This document shows, one piece after another, positions 1 through 11,982 of a DNA stretch of 64,000 bases; position 1 is the stretch's first letter; every line of letters starts with the position of its first letter. Position numbers and translations under genes: made by a program. The DNA lies in contig NZ_JAGIOI010000001.1 of assembly GCF_017876675.1 (NCBI RefSeq), positions 4,216,001 to 4,280,000 of the forward strand, written 5' to 3'. The notes below the pieces were generated by a model that was not told the DNA's origin, searched no databases, and worked only from the letters and a program-made list of their open reading frames with translations. The stretch is from Arthrobacter stackebrandtii. GTDB lineage: Bacteria; Actinomycetota; Actinomycetes; Actinomycetales; Micrococcaceae.

Positions 1-45
1 CCACCCGGCCGCCTAGCCGCCGCGGATCTTTCCGCCTGTCCAGCA

Positions 46-92
46 CGACGCCGGAGGCGCACCTTGGCTGCCAAGGTGCGCCTCCGGCGTCG
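46..92. terminator. long perfect hairpin upstream of the Rieske gene
   Basis: Two 23-base arms (46-68 and 70-92) are exact reverse complements around a single central T, so the real loop must open a few bases of the stem. There is no strong T-tract afterwards. Its position suggests a terminator for a gene lying before the window, possibly working in both directions. The start of the left arm (CGACGCCGGAGG) resembles other intergenic hairpins in this window. Confidence 0.7.
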
Positions 93-198
93 TCCGGCTT
101 ATGTGCCCTGTGCCCGCCAGTCCCGTGGTGTCAGGTCTCACTGCGGGGCACTGGCGCCCGTTTCGCTTTCCCGCGGGGCTGCCTGAAAGAATGGGGGC

Positions 199-651
199 AT
201 GACTGTTGAGCCTTCCGTTTCACGCCGTTCCACCCTGCGAGCCACCACGGCAGCCACCGGCGCCGCCTGCGCCCTGGCACTGGCGGGCTGCGCGCCTTCC
301 GCCTCCGACATCAAGAAGAAGGGCAGGACGCCCGCCGAAATCCCCACCGGCGGCACGCCCGTCCAGGTGGGGAAGGTGTCGGAGCTTCCCGTGGGCGGCA
401 CTGCGGCTGCGACGGCCGGGGACGTGGAGGTCATGCTTTTCCGCCCCGACGAGACCACCGTGCTGGCCTACACCGACATCTGCACGCACGCCGGCTGCAA
501 GGTGGCCCCGGATGGCGCCGACTTCAAGTGCCCGTGCCACAGCAGCGTCTTCAAGGGCAGCGACGGCACCGTGGTCTCCGGCCCGGCCAAGGAGGCGCTG
601 CCGCGCTACGCCGCCGCGATCGACGGCGAATGGATCACCGTTTCCGTGTAG
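199..651 (+). CDS. Rieske (2Fe-2S) domain lipoprotein
   Basis: A 150-residue exported protein with one Rieske domain. The N-terminus has an RR pair at residues 9-10, a hydrophobic stretch and a lipobox LAGC with Cys31, so it should be Tat- or Sec-exported and lipid-anchored on the outer face of the membrane. The cluster motifs are CTHAGC (residues 95-100) and CPCHSS (111-116). By family rule Cys95, His97, Cys111 and His114 bind the cluster, and Cys100-Cys113 form the disulfide. It is a stand-alone domain rather than a bc1 subunit; the electron partner is unknown and no oxidase gene is adjacent. No Shine-Dalgarno sequence is obvious; AAGAAT lies six bases before the ATG, so it may be leaderless. 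Confidence 0.9.
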   Translation: MTVEPSVSRRSTLRATTAATGAACALALAGCAPSASDIKKKGRTPAEIPTGGTPVQVGKVSELPVGGTAAATAGDVEVMLFRPDETTVLAYTDICTHAGCKVAPDGADFKCPCHSSVFKGSDGTVVSGPAKEALPRYAAAIDGEWITVSV

Positions 652-708
652 CCGGCCCGGCCCGATTGGCAGCGACGGCGGCAGGCGGGCCTGCCCCCGA
701 CGGCCCTC

Positions 709-1698
709 CTAGAAGAGTGCGACCTTGGGAGTCCGGGGGAAGATTTCATCCAGCTGCGCCAAGTCCTCCGCCGTGGGCTTCCAGGAGGCGGCCACCGCGT
801 TTTGTCGGACCTGTTCCGGCTTGGTGGCACCGGCGATCACGCTGGCCACGGAGGGCTGCGCCGCGAGCCAGCTGAATGCGACCTCTAGCTCGGTCAGGCC
901 CCGCGCGGCCGCAAACTCGCCGTACGCCTGCAACTGGCCATAGTCCGCATCCGAGACCATGTGCTGGCGCGTGTGGGAGAGCCTGCTGCCCGCGGGCGCC
1001 TTACCCGAGCTGTACTTGCCGGTCAACAGGCCGTTGGCCAGGGGGAAGTATGGCAGGACGCCCAGTCCGAAGGCCTCCGCTGCCGGGGTGATTTCCAGTT
1101 CGGCACGGCGGTCCAGCAGGTTGTAGTGGCTCTGGCTGGAAATGAACCGGTTCGCTCCCAGCTCGCGGGCCACGAACTCAGCCTCGGCCACTTGCCAGCC
1201 GGCCCGGTTCGAGTGGCCGATGTAGCGCACCTTGCCGGCGCGGATGAGGTCGTCCAGGGCGCTGATGGTTTCGGCAATCGGGGTGTGCGGGTCGGGCGTG
1301 TGGAACTGGTAGAGGTCGATGTAGTCGGTCCCCAGGCGGCGCAGCGACGCCTCAACCGACTGGATGATGTACTTGCGCGAACCGCGCCGCCCCCAGTCCA
1401 CCCCGTTGGCCCCGTCCACGTCCATGCCAAACTTTGTTGCCACGACGACATCGGCACGGTGCGCGCCGAGCGCCCTGCCCAGGATGCTCTCACTGAGCCC
1501 GGGCGTCTTGCCATAATTGTCGGCCACGTCAAAGAGGGTGATTCCGGCATCCAACGCGGCATGGACAACGGCGTCGGATCCCTCCTGCGTCTCGGTGACG
1601 GTTCCCGTGCGGCCCAAGTTGTTGCACCCGAGCCCCACGGTGGAAACTGTCAGTCCGGAGCGGCCCACCTGGCGGTATTCAATTTCATTCTGCGTCAT
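709..1698 (-). CDS. aldo/keto reductase
   Basis: A 329-residue NAD(P)H-dependent oxidoreductase of the aldo/keto reductase superfamily (TIM barrel), close to the voltage-gated potassium channel beta-subunit/YghZ-like branch. The start MTQNEIEYRQVGRSGLTVS is chosen over a longer frame because the extension is unlike any family member and runs through intergenic repeats. Visible features are the N-terminal GRSGLTVSTVGLGCNNLG strand-turn, the Asp/Tyr active-site stretch LFDVADNYG, the catalytic Lys in VVATKFGM, and DYIDLYQFHTPDP with the usual His. The C-terminal part carries the cofactor-binding segment VIAGATKPEQVRQN. The substrate cannot be read from sequence. Promoter-like TACAGT sits exactly six bases before the ATG. 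Confidence 0.9.
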   Translation of the reverse strand: MTQNEIEYRQVGRSGLTVSTVGLGCNNLGRTGTVTETQEGSDAVVHAALDAGITLFDVADNYGKTPGLSESILGRALGAHRADVVVATKFGMDVDGANGVDWGRRGSRKYIIQSVEASLRRLGTDYIDLYQFHTPDPHTPIAETISALDDLIRAGKVRYIGHSNRAGWQVAEAEFVARELGANRFISSQSHYNLLDRRAELEITPAAEAFGLGVLPYFPLANGLLTGKYSSGKAPAGSRLSHTRQHMVSDADYGQLQAYGEFAAARGLTELEVAFSWLAAQPSVASVIAGATKPEQVRQNAVAASWKPTAEDLAQLDEIFPRTPKVALF

Positions 1699-1704
1699 GC
1701 TTCC

Positions 1705-1710
1705 ACTGTA
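1705..1710 (-). promoter_or_regulatory. -10 hexamer TACAGT, leaderless arrangement
   Basis: Read on the minus strand the bases are TACAGTGGAAGCATG: a TANNNT hexamer, six bases, then the aldo/keto reductase start codon. Transcription would begin at or next to the A of ATG. No clear -35 box is seen and GGAAG is too close for a normal ribosome site. Confidence 0.5.
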
Positions 1711-1778
1711 TCGAACACGCTGCGGGGTGAGCCGCCCCGGCCCCTTCATGACCCCGTCGCAGCAATGGCCGTTAAAAC

Positions 1779-1817
1779 GGCAACGCCATCGCAGCAAGCA
1801 GGTGCGATGGCGTTGCC
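1779..1817. repeat. 15-bp inverted repeat (hairpin) between two minus-strand genes
   Basis: Arms 1779-1793 and 1803-1817 are perfect reverse complements (GGCAACGCCATCGCA and its complement) with a nine-base loop. It is built from the same GACGCCATCGC core as the neighbouring 32-bp repeats. It may act as a terminator for the gene ending at 1952, but it has no T-tract. Confidence 0.6.
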
Positions 1818-1820
1818 AAG

Positions 1821-1916
1821 AATGCCGACATGGCCGTTGCCGCGATGGCGTCCTGGAAAAACCGACCATTGCTGCGACAGCGTCGTGAAAGAACCGACCC
1901 ATGCTGCGAGGGCGTC
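1821..1916 (-). repeat. three degenerate 32-bp tandem units
   Basis: On the minus strand three consecutive 32-base units start with GACGC: 1916-1885, 1884-1853 and 1852-1821. The first two read GACGCCCTCGCAGCATGGGT and GACGCTGTCGCAGCAATGGT over their first 20 bases, followed by a T-rich 12-base part. The third is more diverged (GACGCCATCGCGGCAACGGC). The same unit length and core occur at 38599-38694. No coding content is apparent. Confidence 0.75.
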
Positions 1917-1951
1917 CGGAGGCGGGGCAGGCTGTGGGGGGCTGCCGGTGG

Positions 1952-2602
1952 CTACAGGGTGAAGGCCGTCCCGCCGGTGGCGCTGTGCTTGGCGCGCAGC
2001 GTGTCCGGCTGGTCCACGGTGCCCGCTGCGACGGTCAGCTTGGTGAAGTCCAGCTTCTCCTCGCGGATGCAGACCTTGATGTTGGACACGGCGCGGGCGG
2101 CGTCGGGGGCGATGATGTGCACGTTCAGCTTGCCCAGGCCGCGGCCGGCCGACTTGAATTCAATTTTCTCCAGCACGCCGCTGCCGCGCCAGGCCAGGTG
2201 CGCGGTCAGCACGTCCTTGACGCGGTTGGCCAGGTGCTTGTCGCGGTCCGTGACGCGGTCGCTCTTGAGCGCAAACTGGGCCACGACAAGGGACTGCTCC
2301 TCGCGGGCCAGCGGCGCGAAGCCGTCCTCGGCGCACTGCTGCGCGAACGCGGCCAGCATGGCCTCGGCCTCCTCGACGGTGTCCACGGGCGCGTCCTTGG
2401 ACGTGCTGATGTGCCCCACGGTGCCGTGGTTGACCACGAAGTAGACCTCCGTATCACCACCGGGCTCATCCGGCTCCCCGGCTCCCCCGGCGTCAACCCA
2501 CGCCTCCCTGAAAACCAGGGCCCCGTCGTCGTCCTTCTTGAACATGCGCACAATGTTGGGGTCCAGGCCCGCCAAAATGGTCTCGTTGATCAGCTCGCTC
2601 AT
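1952..2602 (-). CDS. conserved hypothetical protein
   Basis: A 216-residue acidic soluble protein with no signal peptide or membrane segment. I do not recognise the family. It begins [20 protein letters not shown], carries an acidic Gly/Glu/Pro loop near residues 40-50 (AGEPDEPGGDTE), and ends in a Lys/Thr-rich mixed alpha/beta region. The start overlaps the stop of the DUF402 gene by four bases (2599-2602), so the two are co-translated and likely functionally linked. The long frame reaching 2866 is rejected because it covers the DUF402 gene. The 5' neighbours (DUF402, dxs) form one minus-strand run. Nothing in the sequence names its activity. Confidence 0.75.
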   Translation of the reverse strand: MSELINETILAGLDPNIVRMFKKDDDGALVFREAWVDAGGAGEPDEPGGDTEVYFVVNHGTVGHISTSKDAPVDTVEEAEAMLAAFAQQCAEDGFAPLAREEQSLVVAQFALKSDRVTDRDKHLANRVKDVLTAHLAWRGSGVLEKIEFKSAGRGLGKLNVHIIAPDAARAVSNIKVCIREEKLDFTKLTVAAGTVDQPDTLRAKHSATGGTAFTL

Positions 2603-3174
2603 GCTGGTTGCAGCATCCTTCCTTGGGTGAACCAGGCCGCCTCGCGACCGTCGAATGGTGCGCTGCCGGCGGCCACGGCCTCCACCAGGGAGGCGCAGGC
2701 GGCCAGCATGCGGGTGCGGAGCTCCTCCGGATAGGAGTACTTCACGCTGTGTTCGGCAAATTCGTCCTCGTCGTCGACGAAGAGGCCCTGGGACTTGGTG
2801 CGGATGACGTCCAGGTCCATGTCGACCATGTGGAACTCGATGACGGCCGGTCGGATGCGGCGCCATTCCAGCTCGATGGCCAGGTCGATGTACAGCTCCA
2901 CGCCGTGGGGGTGGGAGTCGTCATAGAACGTGGCCACCCAGTCGCCCGTGTGCGGGATGAGCAGGATCGCGTCGGATTCGGTGTAGAGCGCGGCGCCGGG
3001 GCGTGAGATGAACTCGCCGGTGCCCTGGAAGACCCAGTCCCCGTATTCATCGGAACCGAGGTGGCGGCCCGGCACAACCCAGTGAGCGCCGCCGTCGTAC
3101 TTGCGGTTGCGGGCCACCACGAGGTCGCCGGGCCGCGGCCGGTCCGTGGCTGCATTCAGCGCGGTTTCCGTCAC
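2599..3174 (-). CDS. DUF402 family protein (nucleoside diphosphate phosphatase-like fold)
   Basis: A 191-residue protein starting at GTG; that GTGA also contains the dxs stop (overlap 3171-3174). The DUF402 core includes [38 protein letters not shown] and [10 protein letters not shown], rich in acidic residues (Asp, Glu) that in this family bind divalent metal. Characterised relatives (FomD, and the Ntdp/YgaC group) hydrolyse nucleoside di- or triphosphates or cytidylyl substrates. Which substrate applies here is not visible. Four-base overlaps on both sides place it in one transcript with dxs and the hypothetical gene at 1952-2602. Confidence 0.85.
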   Translation of the reverse strand: MTETALNAATDRPRPGDLVVARNRKYDGGAHWVVPGRHLGSDEYGDWVFQGTGEFISRPGAALYTESDAILLIPHTGDWVATFYDDSHPHGVELYIDLAIELEWRRIRPAVIEFHMVDMDLDVIRTKSQGLFVDDEDEFAEHSVKYSYPEELRTRMLAACASLVEAVAAGSAPFDGREAAWFTQGRMLQPA

Positions 3175-5168
3175 AGGATCGGCATCTGTCCGGTGCGCGG
3201 CGCGGGCTGGCCCGGGAGCGGGCGGGCGAAGGGCACCTTGGTGCCCAGGACCTGTTCGACGACGTCCTGCGCCACCCGCTGTGAGGTCAGGCCAATGCGT
3301 TCCAGGACCTCGCCGCGGCTGCCGTGCACGAGGAATTCCACGGGCAGGCCAACCTCGTTCAGGGCCGTGTCGATGCCGGCGGCGCGCAGTTCCTGGCGGA
3401 TGCGCGAGCCCACGCCGCCCACGCGGACGCCATCCTCGATCACGATCACGATGCGGTGCTGCGAGGCGAGCTGGACGATGGAGCGCGGCACCGGCATGAC
3501 CCAGCGCGGGTCCACCACGGTGGAGCTGATGCCCTGGTGTCCGATCCGCTGCGCCACATCCAGGGCCAGTTCGCTCATGGCCCCGACGCTGACGATCAAG
3601 ACGTCAATTTCAGGCAGCTTGCCGTCTTCGGCTCCCGGCGTCTCGTGCAGTGAGCGGGCCAGGACGTCAACGCCGTCGTGCAGGCGTTCGAGGGCCTTCA
3701 CTTCCGGGCCGACCTTGCCCTTGGAGTAGCGGACCACGCTGGGGGCGTCCTTGATGGCCACGGCCTCGCGCAGTTCCTCCCGGAGCCTCTCGGCGTCGCG
3801 CGGGGCCGCCAGGTGGAGGCCCGGTACGATCTGCAGCATGGACAGGTCCCACATGCCGTGGTGGCTGGGACCGTCCGGCCCGGTCACGCCGGCACGGTCC
3901 AGGACGATCGTGACGCCGGCCTTGTGCAGGGCAACGTCCATGAGGAGCTGGTCGAAGGCGCGGTTGAGGAAGGTCGCGTAAATCGCCACAACAGGGTGCA
4001 ATCCACCAAAGGCCAGCCCGGCCGCCATTGTGACGGCGTGCTGTTCGGCAATGCCGACGTCGATGACGCGGTCCGGGAACTTCCCGGCGAACTTGGCCAG
4101 CCCCACCGGGATGAGCATGGCGCCCGTGATGGCGACGATGTCGCTGCGTTCCTCGGCGATCTTGGTGATTTCATCCCCAAAGACGCCCGTCCAGGAAGCG
4201 CCGCTGGGGCCTTCCACCGAGGCGCCGGTGACGGGGTCGATCACGCCGACGGCGTGGAACTGGTCGTCGACGTCGGCGCGGGCGGGTGCGTATCCGCGGC
4301 CCTTCTCGGTGTAGGCATGGACGATCACGGGGCCGGCGAAGTTGCGTGCCGTGGTGAGTGCGGCCTCCATGGCCTGCTCGTCATGGCCGTCAACAGGCCC
4401 GATGTACTTCATGCCGAGGTCGTCAAACAGGCCTTGGGGCGCCCACCAGTCCTTAACGCCCTTCTTTGCGGCGTGCAGGCTCTTGTAGATGAATCGGGCG
4501 GCGGCGTTGCCGTCCTGCAGGCGCTGCTTGCCCCAGTCCATGGAGGCCTCGTACTTGCGGTGGGTGCGGACCTGGTCGATGGTGGGGCGCAGGGACGCCA
4601 GGTAGTCGGCAACACCGCCAACCGTCGGCGCGTAGGAGCGGCCGTTGTCGTTGACCACAATGACCACCTTGCGGTCCTTGTCGGCGGCGATGTTGTTGAT
4701 CGCCTCCCACGTCATGCCGCCGGTCAGGGCGCCGTCGCCAATGACGGCCACCACGTAGCGGTCGCTTTCACCCTTGAGCTGGTGGGCGCGGGCAATGCCG
4801 TCAGCCCAGGACAGCGAGGAGGAGGCATGGGAGCTCTCCACAATGTCGTGTTCGGATTCGGCCCGGTCCGGGTAGCCGGAGAGCCCGCCCTGCTGGCGCA
4901 GCGTGTCGAAGTTCTGGCGGCCGGTGACCAGCTTGTGCACATACGACTGGTGCCCGGTGTCAAAGACCACGCTGTCCCGGGGCGAGTCGAACACGCGGTG
5001 GATGGCCAGGGTCAGCTCCACGACCCCCAGGTTGGGGCCAAGGTGCCCGCCCGTCTGGGACACGTTCGCGATCAGGAAATCCCGGATTTCCTGGGCCAGA
5101 AGCTCCATTTGTCCGTCGCTGAGTTTGCTCAGGTCACGCGGATGCGTGATGGTTTCTAACAGTCCCAT
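3171..5168 (-). CDS. dxs: 1-deoxy-D-xylulose-5-phosphate synthase
   Basis: Joins pyruvate and glyceraldehyde-3-phosphate with loss of CO2 to give DXP, the first step of the MEP isoprenoid pathway and a precursor for thiamine. The protein is 665 residues, of normal length. The start [13 protein letters not shown] follows GGGAGGT at good spacing; a longer frame to 5204 ignores that site. Seen are the His motif [11 protein letters not shown] (41-51), GHQSYVHK (72-79), the thiamine-diphosphate/metal motif [17 protein letters not shown] (144-160) with NDN about 173-175, the catalytic Glu in [22 protein letters not shown] in the pyrimidine-binding domain, and a C-terminal transketolase domain with IEDGVRVGG. 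It leads a minus-strand run with DUF402 and the next gene. Confidence 0.98.
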   Translation of the reverse strand: MGLLETITHPRDLSKLSDGQMELLAQEIRDFLIANVSQTGGHLGPNLGVVELTLAIHRVFDSPRDSVVFDTGHQSYVHKLVTGRQNFDTLRQQGGLSGYPDRAESEHDIVESSHASSSLSWADGIARAHQLKGESDRYVVAVIGDGALTGGMTWEAINNIAADKDRKVVIVVNDNGRSYAPTVGGVADYLASLRPTIDQVRTHRKYEASMDWGKQRLQDGNAAARFIYKSLHAAKKGVKDWWAPQGLFDDLGMKYIGPVDGHDEQAMEAALTTARNFAGPVIVHAYTEKGRGYAPARADVDDQFHAVGVIDPVTGASVEGPSGASWTGVFGDEITKIAEERSDIVAITGAMLIPVGLAKFAGKFPDRVIDVGIAEQHAVTMAAGLAFGGLHPVVAIYATFLNRAFDQLLMDVALHKAGVTIVLDRAGVTGPDGPSHHGMWDLSMLQIVPGLHLAAPRDAERLREELREAVAIKDAPSVVRYSKGKVGPEVKALERLHDGVDVLARSLHETPGAEDGKLPEIDVLIVSVGAMSELALDVAQRIGHQGISSTVVDPRWVMPVPRSIVQLASQHRIVIVIEDGVRVGGVGSRIRQELRAAGIDTALNEVGLPVEFLVHGSRGEVLERIGLTSQRVAQDVVEQVLGTKVPFARPLPGQPAPRTGQMPIL

Positions 5169-5268
5169 TGGTAACCTCCCGGGTGCACAGTCAACGTCTA
5201 ACAATATCGCGCCCGGACGTCCGGTGCGTGCCGGGAACCGCCGGTGCGGGATTTATGGATGGTGGAAT

Positions 5269-5319
5269 GCACGACGGCGCTGCGCACCAAACAGCGCGCG
5301 CCGGGTCCCGCCGTCGTGC
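5269..5319. repeat. 11-bp inverted repeat in the dxs upstream region
   Basis: Arms GCACGACGGCG (5269-5279) and its exact complement (5309-5319) flank a GC-rich 29-base interval. It lies between the dxs start and the aconitase terminator. The left arm shares the GCACGACGGCG start seen in intergenic hairpins at 20768 and 57096. Role unknown; it could be a dxs leader structure or a second terminator for aconitase. Confidence 0.4.
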
Positions 5320-5395
5320 CTTGGGTGCGGAAAACCGGGCCCGATGGGGCCGCCGGCGGAACCGGCAGGCCTGTCTCCGGGGATTTAAATGTCGA

Positions 5396-5427
5396 GGGTG
5401 GGCGCCTGGTTACCCAGGCGCCCACCC
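5396..5427 (-). terminator. terminator of aconitase
   Basis: Arms 5396-5409 and 5414-5427 (GGGTGGGCGCCTGG and complement) form a 14-bp perfect stem with a four-base loop, 12 bases past the aconitase stop on the minus strand. No T-run follows. Confidence 0.75.
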
Positions 5428-5438
5428 GAAGCGAACTG

Positions 5439-8267
<2,829 letters not shown>

Positions 8268-8324
8268 CGAATGGACTCCTCTCGCCACTACTTTTATCTT
8301 GGCCACGCAGGCGGCGGGATGCCA

Positions 8325-8340
8325 GTTAGGCACCCCTAAC
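8325..8340 (-). promoter_or_regulatory. possible DtxR/IdeR-type iron box upstream of acnA
   Basis: GTTAGG-CACC-CCTAAC is a perfect 6-bp inverted repeat with a four-base spacer, 58-73 bases before the aconitase start. The half-site TTAGG matches the outer half-sites of DtxR/IdeR operators, though the spacing is shorter than the 19-bp consensus. Aconitase is an iron-storage-sensitive enzyme regulated by iron in other actinobacteria, often through a DtxR cascade. Inference only. Confidence 0.4.
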
Positions 8341-8363
8341 CCTGCGGCACACTTACTTCAATC

Positions 8364-9794
8364 CTAGCCCTTGGCGGGCACCAGCAGCGCCACGGTTTCC
8401 ACGTGGTGGGTGTGCGGGTACAGATCGAAGGCGCGCAGTGATTCCAGCGCCCAGCCCGCGTTGGCAAAGTACTTCACGTCGCGTGCGAAGGCTGCCGGGT
8501 CGCAGGAGACATAGGCAATGGCCGACGGCGATGTGGCGGCCAGGGCGCGCACCACTGCCTTCCCTGCACCCGCCCTGGGCGGATCCAGCACGACGGCGTC
8601 AAAACTGTGACGCTGTCCGGCTGCGGTTTGGGAGGCGCGTGAGGCCGTGCCGAGGACCTTTTCCACCCGCCCCTGCACGATTTCCACCTGTGCGGAGGCG
8701 TGCAGGTTCTTGCGGGCGTCGCGGCTGGTGCCGGGCGAGCCTTCCACGGACAGCACGTGCCCGTCCGGACCCACGGCGTCGGCCAGCGGGGCGGTGAACA
8801 GCCCGGCCCCCGCATACAGGTCCGCCACCTGGGCGCCGTCGTCCAGGTAGCCGCCCTGCAGCAGGGCGCCGAGTGCGGCATCCGTGAGGACCTTGGGGGC
8901 GCGGCGGTGGATCTGCCAGAAGCCGTCGCCGGTGACCCGGAATTCGTGGTCCTCGGTGGTTTCGCGCACCCAGCCGCGCCCGCTGGCCACCTCGACGGCG
9001 CCGTTCTCCGGGTTCCAGCGGGCCACGGACGGCGGGGTTTCCAGGGCGGCAAGGGCCCGGGCCACGCGCTTGACGGCGGCACCGGCGGCCTTTTCGCTCA
9101 GCTGTGCGTCGGGTGCCAGCAGCACCAGCACGCCGGAGCCGTTGGCGGGGGCGGCAACCTCAACGCGCTCAATGCCGGTAAAGTCCAGCTCCCACAAGCC
9201 CAGGTCGTTGATGGCAGGCAGGGCCAGCGGCATCTCCCTGATGGGGTGCACGTCGTGCGAACGGTGGGCGTGCATGCCCAGCTTCCCCGACGGGGTCACG
9301 GCGAAGCCCACGCGGGTGCGCCAGCCGAGCCCGGCCAGCTGCTCTGGCGTGCCTGCGGTGTCCACGTCCTCGACCCCTGCGGCAAACAGCGCATCAATGC
9401 GGTCCGCGGCCAGCCCGCCCAGGCGCTCCAGCTGTTCCCGGACCACCGCGGTCTTCAGCTCCAGCTGGCCCTTGCGTGAGACGTGGCCGAATTCGGCCCC
9501 GCCCACGGGGGCGGCGTTGCGTGCAGCGGCGCGCAGGGCGTCGGCCTCAGGCCAAAAGTGGGGCACGCGTTCGGGCGAGGCGACCAACACCTTGGTGACG
9601 TCTGCACGCCAAAACTTGGCATCGGCGTCGTTCTCGGTCAGGGCAATCTCCACCGTCTCGCCGGGGATGGCGTGGCGGACAAAGATGACGCGGCCCTCAT
9701 GCCGGGCCACGCAATGGCCGCCGTGGGCCACGGGGCCCACAGTCACTTCAAGGCGCGGCGAATCGGCGGGACGGGTGCTGCTGGGCTGGCTCAT
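8364..9794 (-). CDS. class I SAM-dependent RNA m5U methyltransferase (TrmA/RlmC/RlmD family)
   Basis: A 476-residue enzyme that would place a methyl group on C5 of a uridine in tRNA or rRNA. The N-terminal TRAM/OB domain (residues ~12-75) contains GPVAHGGHCVARHEGRVIFV. The C-terminal Rossmann domain has DLYAGAGLFTAPLADAVG (SAM binding), VVLDPPRAGAGK, the catalytic-cysteine motif YVSCDPAAFARD and the closing Glu region HHVETVALL. I see no four-cysteine iron-sulfur motif in the TRAM-catalytic linker, unlike E. coli RlmD. The start lies six bases after the APC permease stop on the same strand, so the two are probably cotranscribed; from memory M. tuberculosis Rv2689c/Rv2690c have the same order. 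Target base unknown. Confidence 0.93.
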   Translation of the reverse strand: MSQPSSTRPADSPRLEVTVGPVAHGGHCVARHEGRVIFVRHAIPGETVEIALTENDADAKFWRADVTKVLVASPERVPHFWPEADALRAAARNAAPVGGAEFGHVSRKGQLELKTAVVREQLERLGGLAADRIDALFAAGVEDVDTAGTPEQLAGLGWRTRVGFAVTPSGKLGMHAHRSHDVHPIREMPLALPAINDLGLWELDFTGIERVEVAAPANGSGVLVLLAPDAQLSEKAAGAAVKRVARALAALETPPSVARWNPENGAVEVASGRGWVRETTEDHEFRVTGDGFWQIHRRAPKVLTDAALGALLQGGYLDDGAQVADLYAGAGLFTAPLADAVGPDGHVLSVEGSPGTSRDARKNLHASAQVEIVQGRVEKVLGTASRASQTAAGQRHSFDAVVLDPPRAGAGKAVVRALAATSPSAIAYVSCDPAAFARDVKYFANAGWALESLRAFDLYPHTHHVETVALLVPAKG

Positions 9795-9800
9795 GATGCT

Positions 9801-11771
9801 CTATTCCTGGTATTTCTTCGCGTCGGTGGAGGATTTCAGCTGCCATGGCACGCTGGCAACCACCACCCCTGGTTCAAAGTGCAGCCGCGTCTTGATGCGC
9901 AGGGCAGTCTGGTTGTGCACCAGCTGCTCCCACCATTTGCCCACCACGTATTCGGGGATGTACACCACAATCAAGTCGCGGGGCGCGTCTTGGCGCATGG
10001 CCTTGATGTGGTTGATCAGCGGCGTCAGCGTTTCCCGGTACGGGCTCGCCAACACTGTCAACGGTACCGGGATGGACAGCCGCTCCCAATCCGCGATGGT
10101 GGCCTCGGTCTCGGCGGCGTCCACGTCAACCGTGACGGCTTCGAGCGTGGAGGGCCGGGATGCGCGGGCGAAGGCGATGGCGCGCATGACCGGCTTGCGG
10201 ACATGTGAGACCAAGATCACCGCGTGGATGCGGGCGGGCAGGGCCTTGACGGCCGAGTCCGTGTCCACAGCCAGTTCCCTGGCCACGTTGTCGTAGTGGG
10301 CACGGATGCTCCACATGATCACGAACAGCACCGCCATGGCCAGCAGCGCGATCCAGGCGCCCTGCTCGAACTTGGTGACAAGCACGATGACCAGAACGGT
10401 CAGGGTCATGCTGAAGCCGACCGTGTTGATGATCCGGGAGCGCTTCATGCGGAATCGCACGTGCCGGTCCTTGACCTTCAGCAGCTCCCGCGTCCAGTGC
10501 CGGATCATGCCCAGCTGGCTGGCGGTGAAGGAGATGAACACGCCCACGATGTAGAGCTGGATGAGCCTTGTGACGTCAGCGTTGAAGGCGATGATGAGCA
10601 CCAGCGCGCCGGCGGCCAGCAGCAGCACGCCGTTGCTGAACGCGAGGCGGTCCCCGCGGGTGCGCAGCTGGCGCGGCAGGTAGCCGTCCTGCGCCAGGAT
10701 GGAAGCCAGCACGGGGAATCCGTTGAAGGCGGTGTTGGAGGCGAACACCAGGATGGTGCCGGTGGCGGCCACGATAAGGAAGAACGGGAATGAGCCGGCA
10801 CCGAAGATGGTGGCGGCGATCTGGCTGATCGACGGGTTCTGCACGTAGTCAACCGGCGGGGCGACGCCGTTCACCAGGAATTCGGTGTGCGGGTCGGCCA
10901 CGATGTGCACACCCGTGGCGTTGGCCAGGAACAGGATGCTGGCCATCATGCCCGCGGCGATGACACCAAGCATGAGCAGCGTGCTCGCGGCGTTTTTGCT
11001 CTTGGGCTTGCGGAAGTTCGGCACGCCGTTGCTGATCGCCTCAACGCCTGTCAGGGCGGCGGCACCCGAGGAGAACGCCCGCAGCAGCAGGAACGCGCCG
11101 GCCAGCCCCACCAGGCCCTGGTTGAAGGCGGCTTCCGGAACAATCTCAAAGTCGGCCGACGGCGCCCGGCCCAGTGTGCCCCTGGCCGCCTGGAACAGCC
11201 CGGCCGCGGTCATGGCGAAGATGCAGAACATGAAGATGTAGGTCGGCACGGCAAAGACTGTGCCGGCCTCCTTGATGCCGCGCAGGTTGACCAGCGCCAG
11301 GATGATGACACCGACGACGGCGATCACGGCCTGGGTGCCGTGCCAGCCGGGTATCGCGGTGGCAAGGTAATTGGCTGCCGAGGACATGGACACCGCCACG
11401 GTGAGCACGTAGTCCACCATGAGCGCCGAGGCCACGGTGAGCCCGGCCCCCTTGCCGAGGTTCACCGTGGCAATTTCGTAGTCGCCGCCGCCTGACGGGT
11501 AGGCGTGGACGTTCTGCCGGTAGGAGGCCACCACGGTCAGCAGCACCACCATGACCGCCAGGCCCACCCAGGGAGAGAGCGACACGGCGGCCACGCCGGC
11601 GAGGGCCAGCGTCAGCAGGATTTCATCCGGCGCGTATGCCACGGATGAGAGCGCGTCGGAAGCGAACACCGGAAGCGCGATGCGCTTGGGCAGCAGCGTG
11701 TGGGCAAGCCGGTCGTTGCGGAACGGCCGACCCACAAGGGTTCGCTTGAACGCGTTGAAGAAATTCAGCAC
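9801..11771 (-). CDS. APC superfamily permease, KimA/YdaO-like
   Basis: A 656-residue inner-membrane transporter with about 12 membrane helices, then a roughly 170-residue cytosolic C-terminal domain. The N-terminus LPKRIALPVFASDALSSVAYAPDEIL is typical of the KimA/YdaO subgroup of amino acid/polyamine/organocation carriers; YPSGGGDYEIA marks the first broken helix. KimA of Bacillus is a high-affinity potassium-proton symporter, and here the divergent neighbours are two TrkA/RCK potassium proteins, so potassium is the best-supported substrate. Many members are annotated only as amino acid permeases. The cytosolic tail could bind c-di-AMP or another ligand. It is followed after 6 bp by the RNA methyltransferase. 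Confidence 0.88.
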   Translation of the reverse strand: MLNFFNAFKRTLVGRPFRNDRLAHTLLPKRIALPVFASDALSSVAYAPDEILLTLALAGVAAVSLSPWVGLAVMVVLLTVVASYRQNVHAYPSGGGDYEIATVNLGKGAGLTVASALMVDYVLTVAVSMSSAANYLATAIPGWHGTQAVIAVVGVIILALVNLRGIKEAGTVFAVPTYIFMFCIFAMTAAGLFQAARGTLGRAPSADFEIVPEAAFNQGLVGLAGAFLLLRAFSSGAAALTGVEAISNGVPNFRKPKSKNAASTLLMLGVIAAGMMASILFLANATGVHIVADPHTEFLVNGVAPPVDYVQNPSISQIAATIFGAGSFPFFLIVAATGTILVFASNTAFNGFPVLASILAQDGYLPRQLRTRGDRLAFSNGVLLLAAGALVLIIAFNADVTRLIQLYIVGVFISFTASQLGMIRHWTRELLKVKDRHVRFRMKRSRIINTVGFSMTLTVLVIVLVTKFEQGAWIALLAMAVLFVIMWSIRAHYDNVARELAVDTDSAVKALPARIHAVILVSHVRKPVMRAIAFARASRPSTLEAVTVDVDAAETEATIADWERLSIPVPLTVLASPYRETLTPLINHIKAMRQDAPRDLIVVYIPEYVVGKWWEQLVHNQTALRIKTRLHFEPGVVVASVPWQLKSSTDAKKYQE

Positions 11772-11982
11772 GCGGGTAACGCTAGCACCCCGCGGGCGCG
11801 CGGGCCCCGTGTGTCACCCGCTCCGGCGAGCCTGCGGCAAGGTAGCGACGCATGCGCCGGGCTGGCCGGGCCCCTGGCGGGGCGGCACCACGGGTGCGGG
11901 CTGCCGCCGTGGCAGACTGTACCTCAGGCTGGCAGCTCTGCCGGCCCGCAGCGCCCGGCGCAGGCACCCCGCGCGGGGCGAC

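Noticed and set aside
199-651. Rieske protein as a cytochrome bc1 or arsenite oxidase subunit
   Set aside because: It is a short stand-alone lipoprotein with no partner subunit in the window; only the electron-carrier domain can be claimed.
1821-1916. The 32-bp repeats as a CRISPR array
   Set aside because: Units abut with no unique spacer, diverge strongly from one another, and there are no cas genes in the window.
3678-5159. Long plus-strand frame antisense to dxs (and similar frames antisense to acnA, dut, cydA, parE, sigA and others)
   Set aside because: High-GC DNA keeps third-position shadows open. None has domain-like sequence or a ribosome site, while the opposite strand has textbook enzymes.
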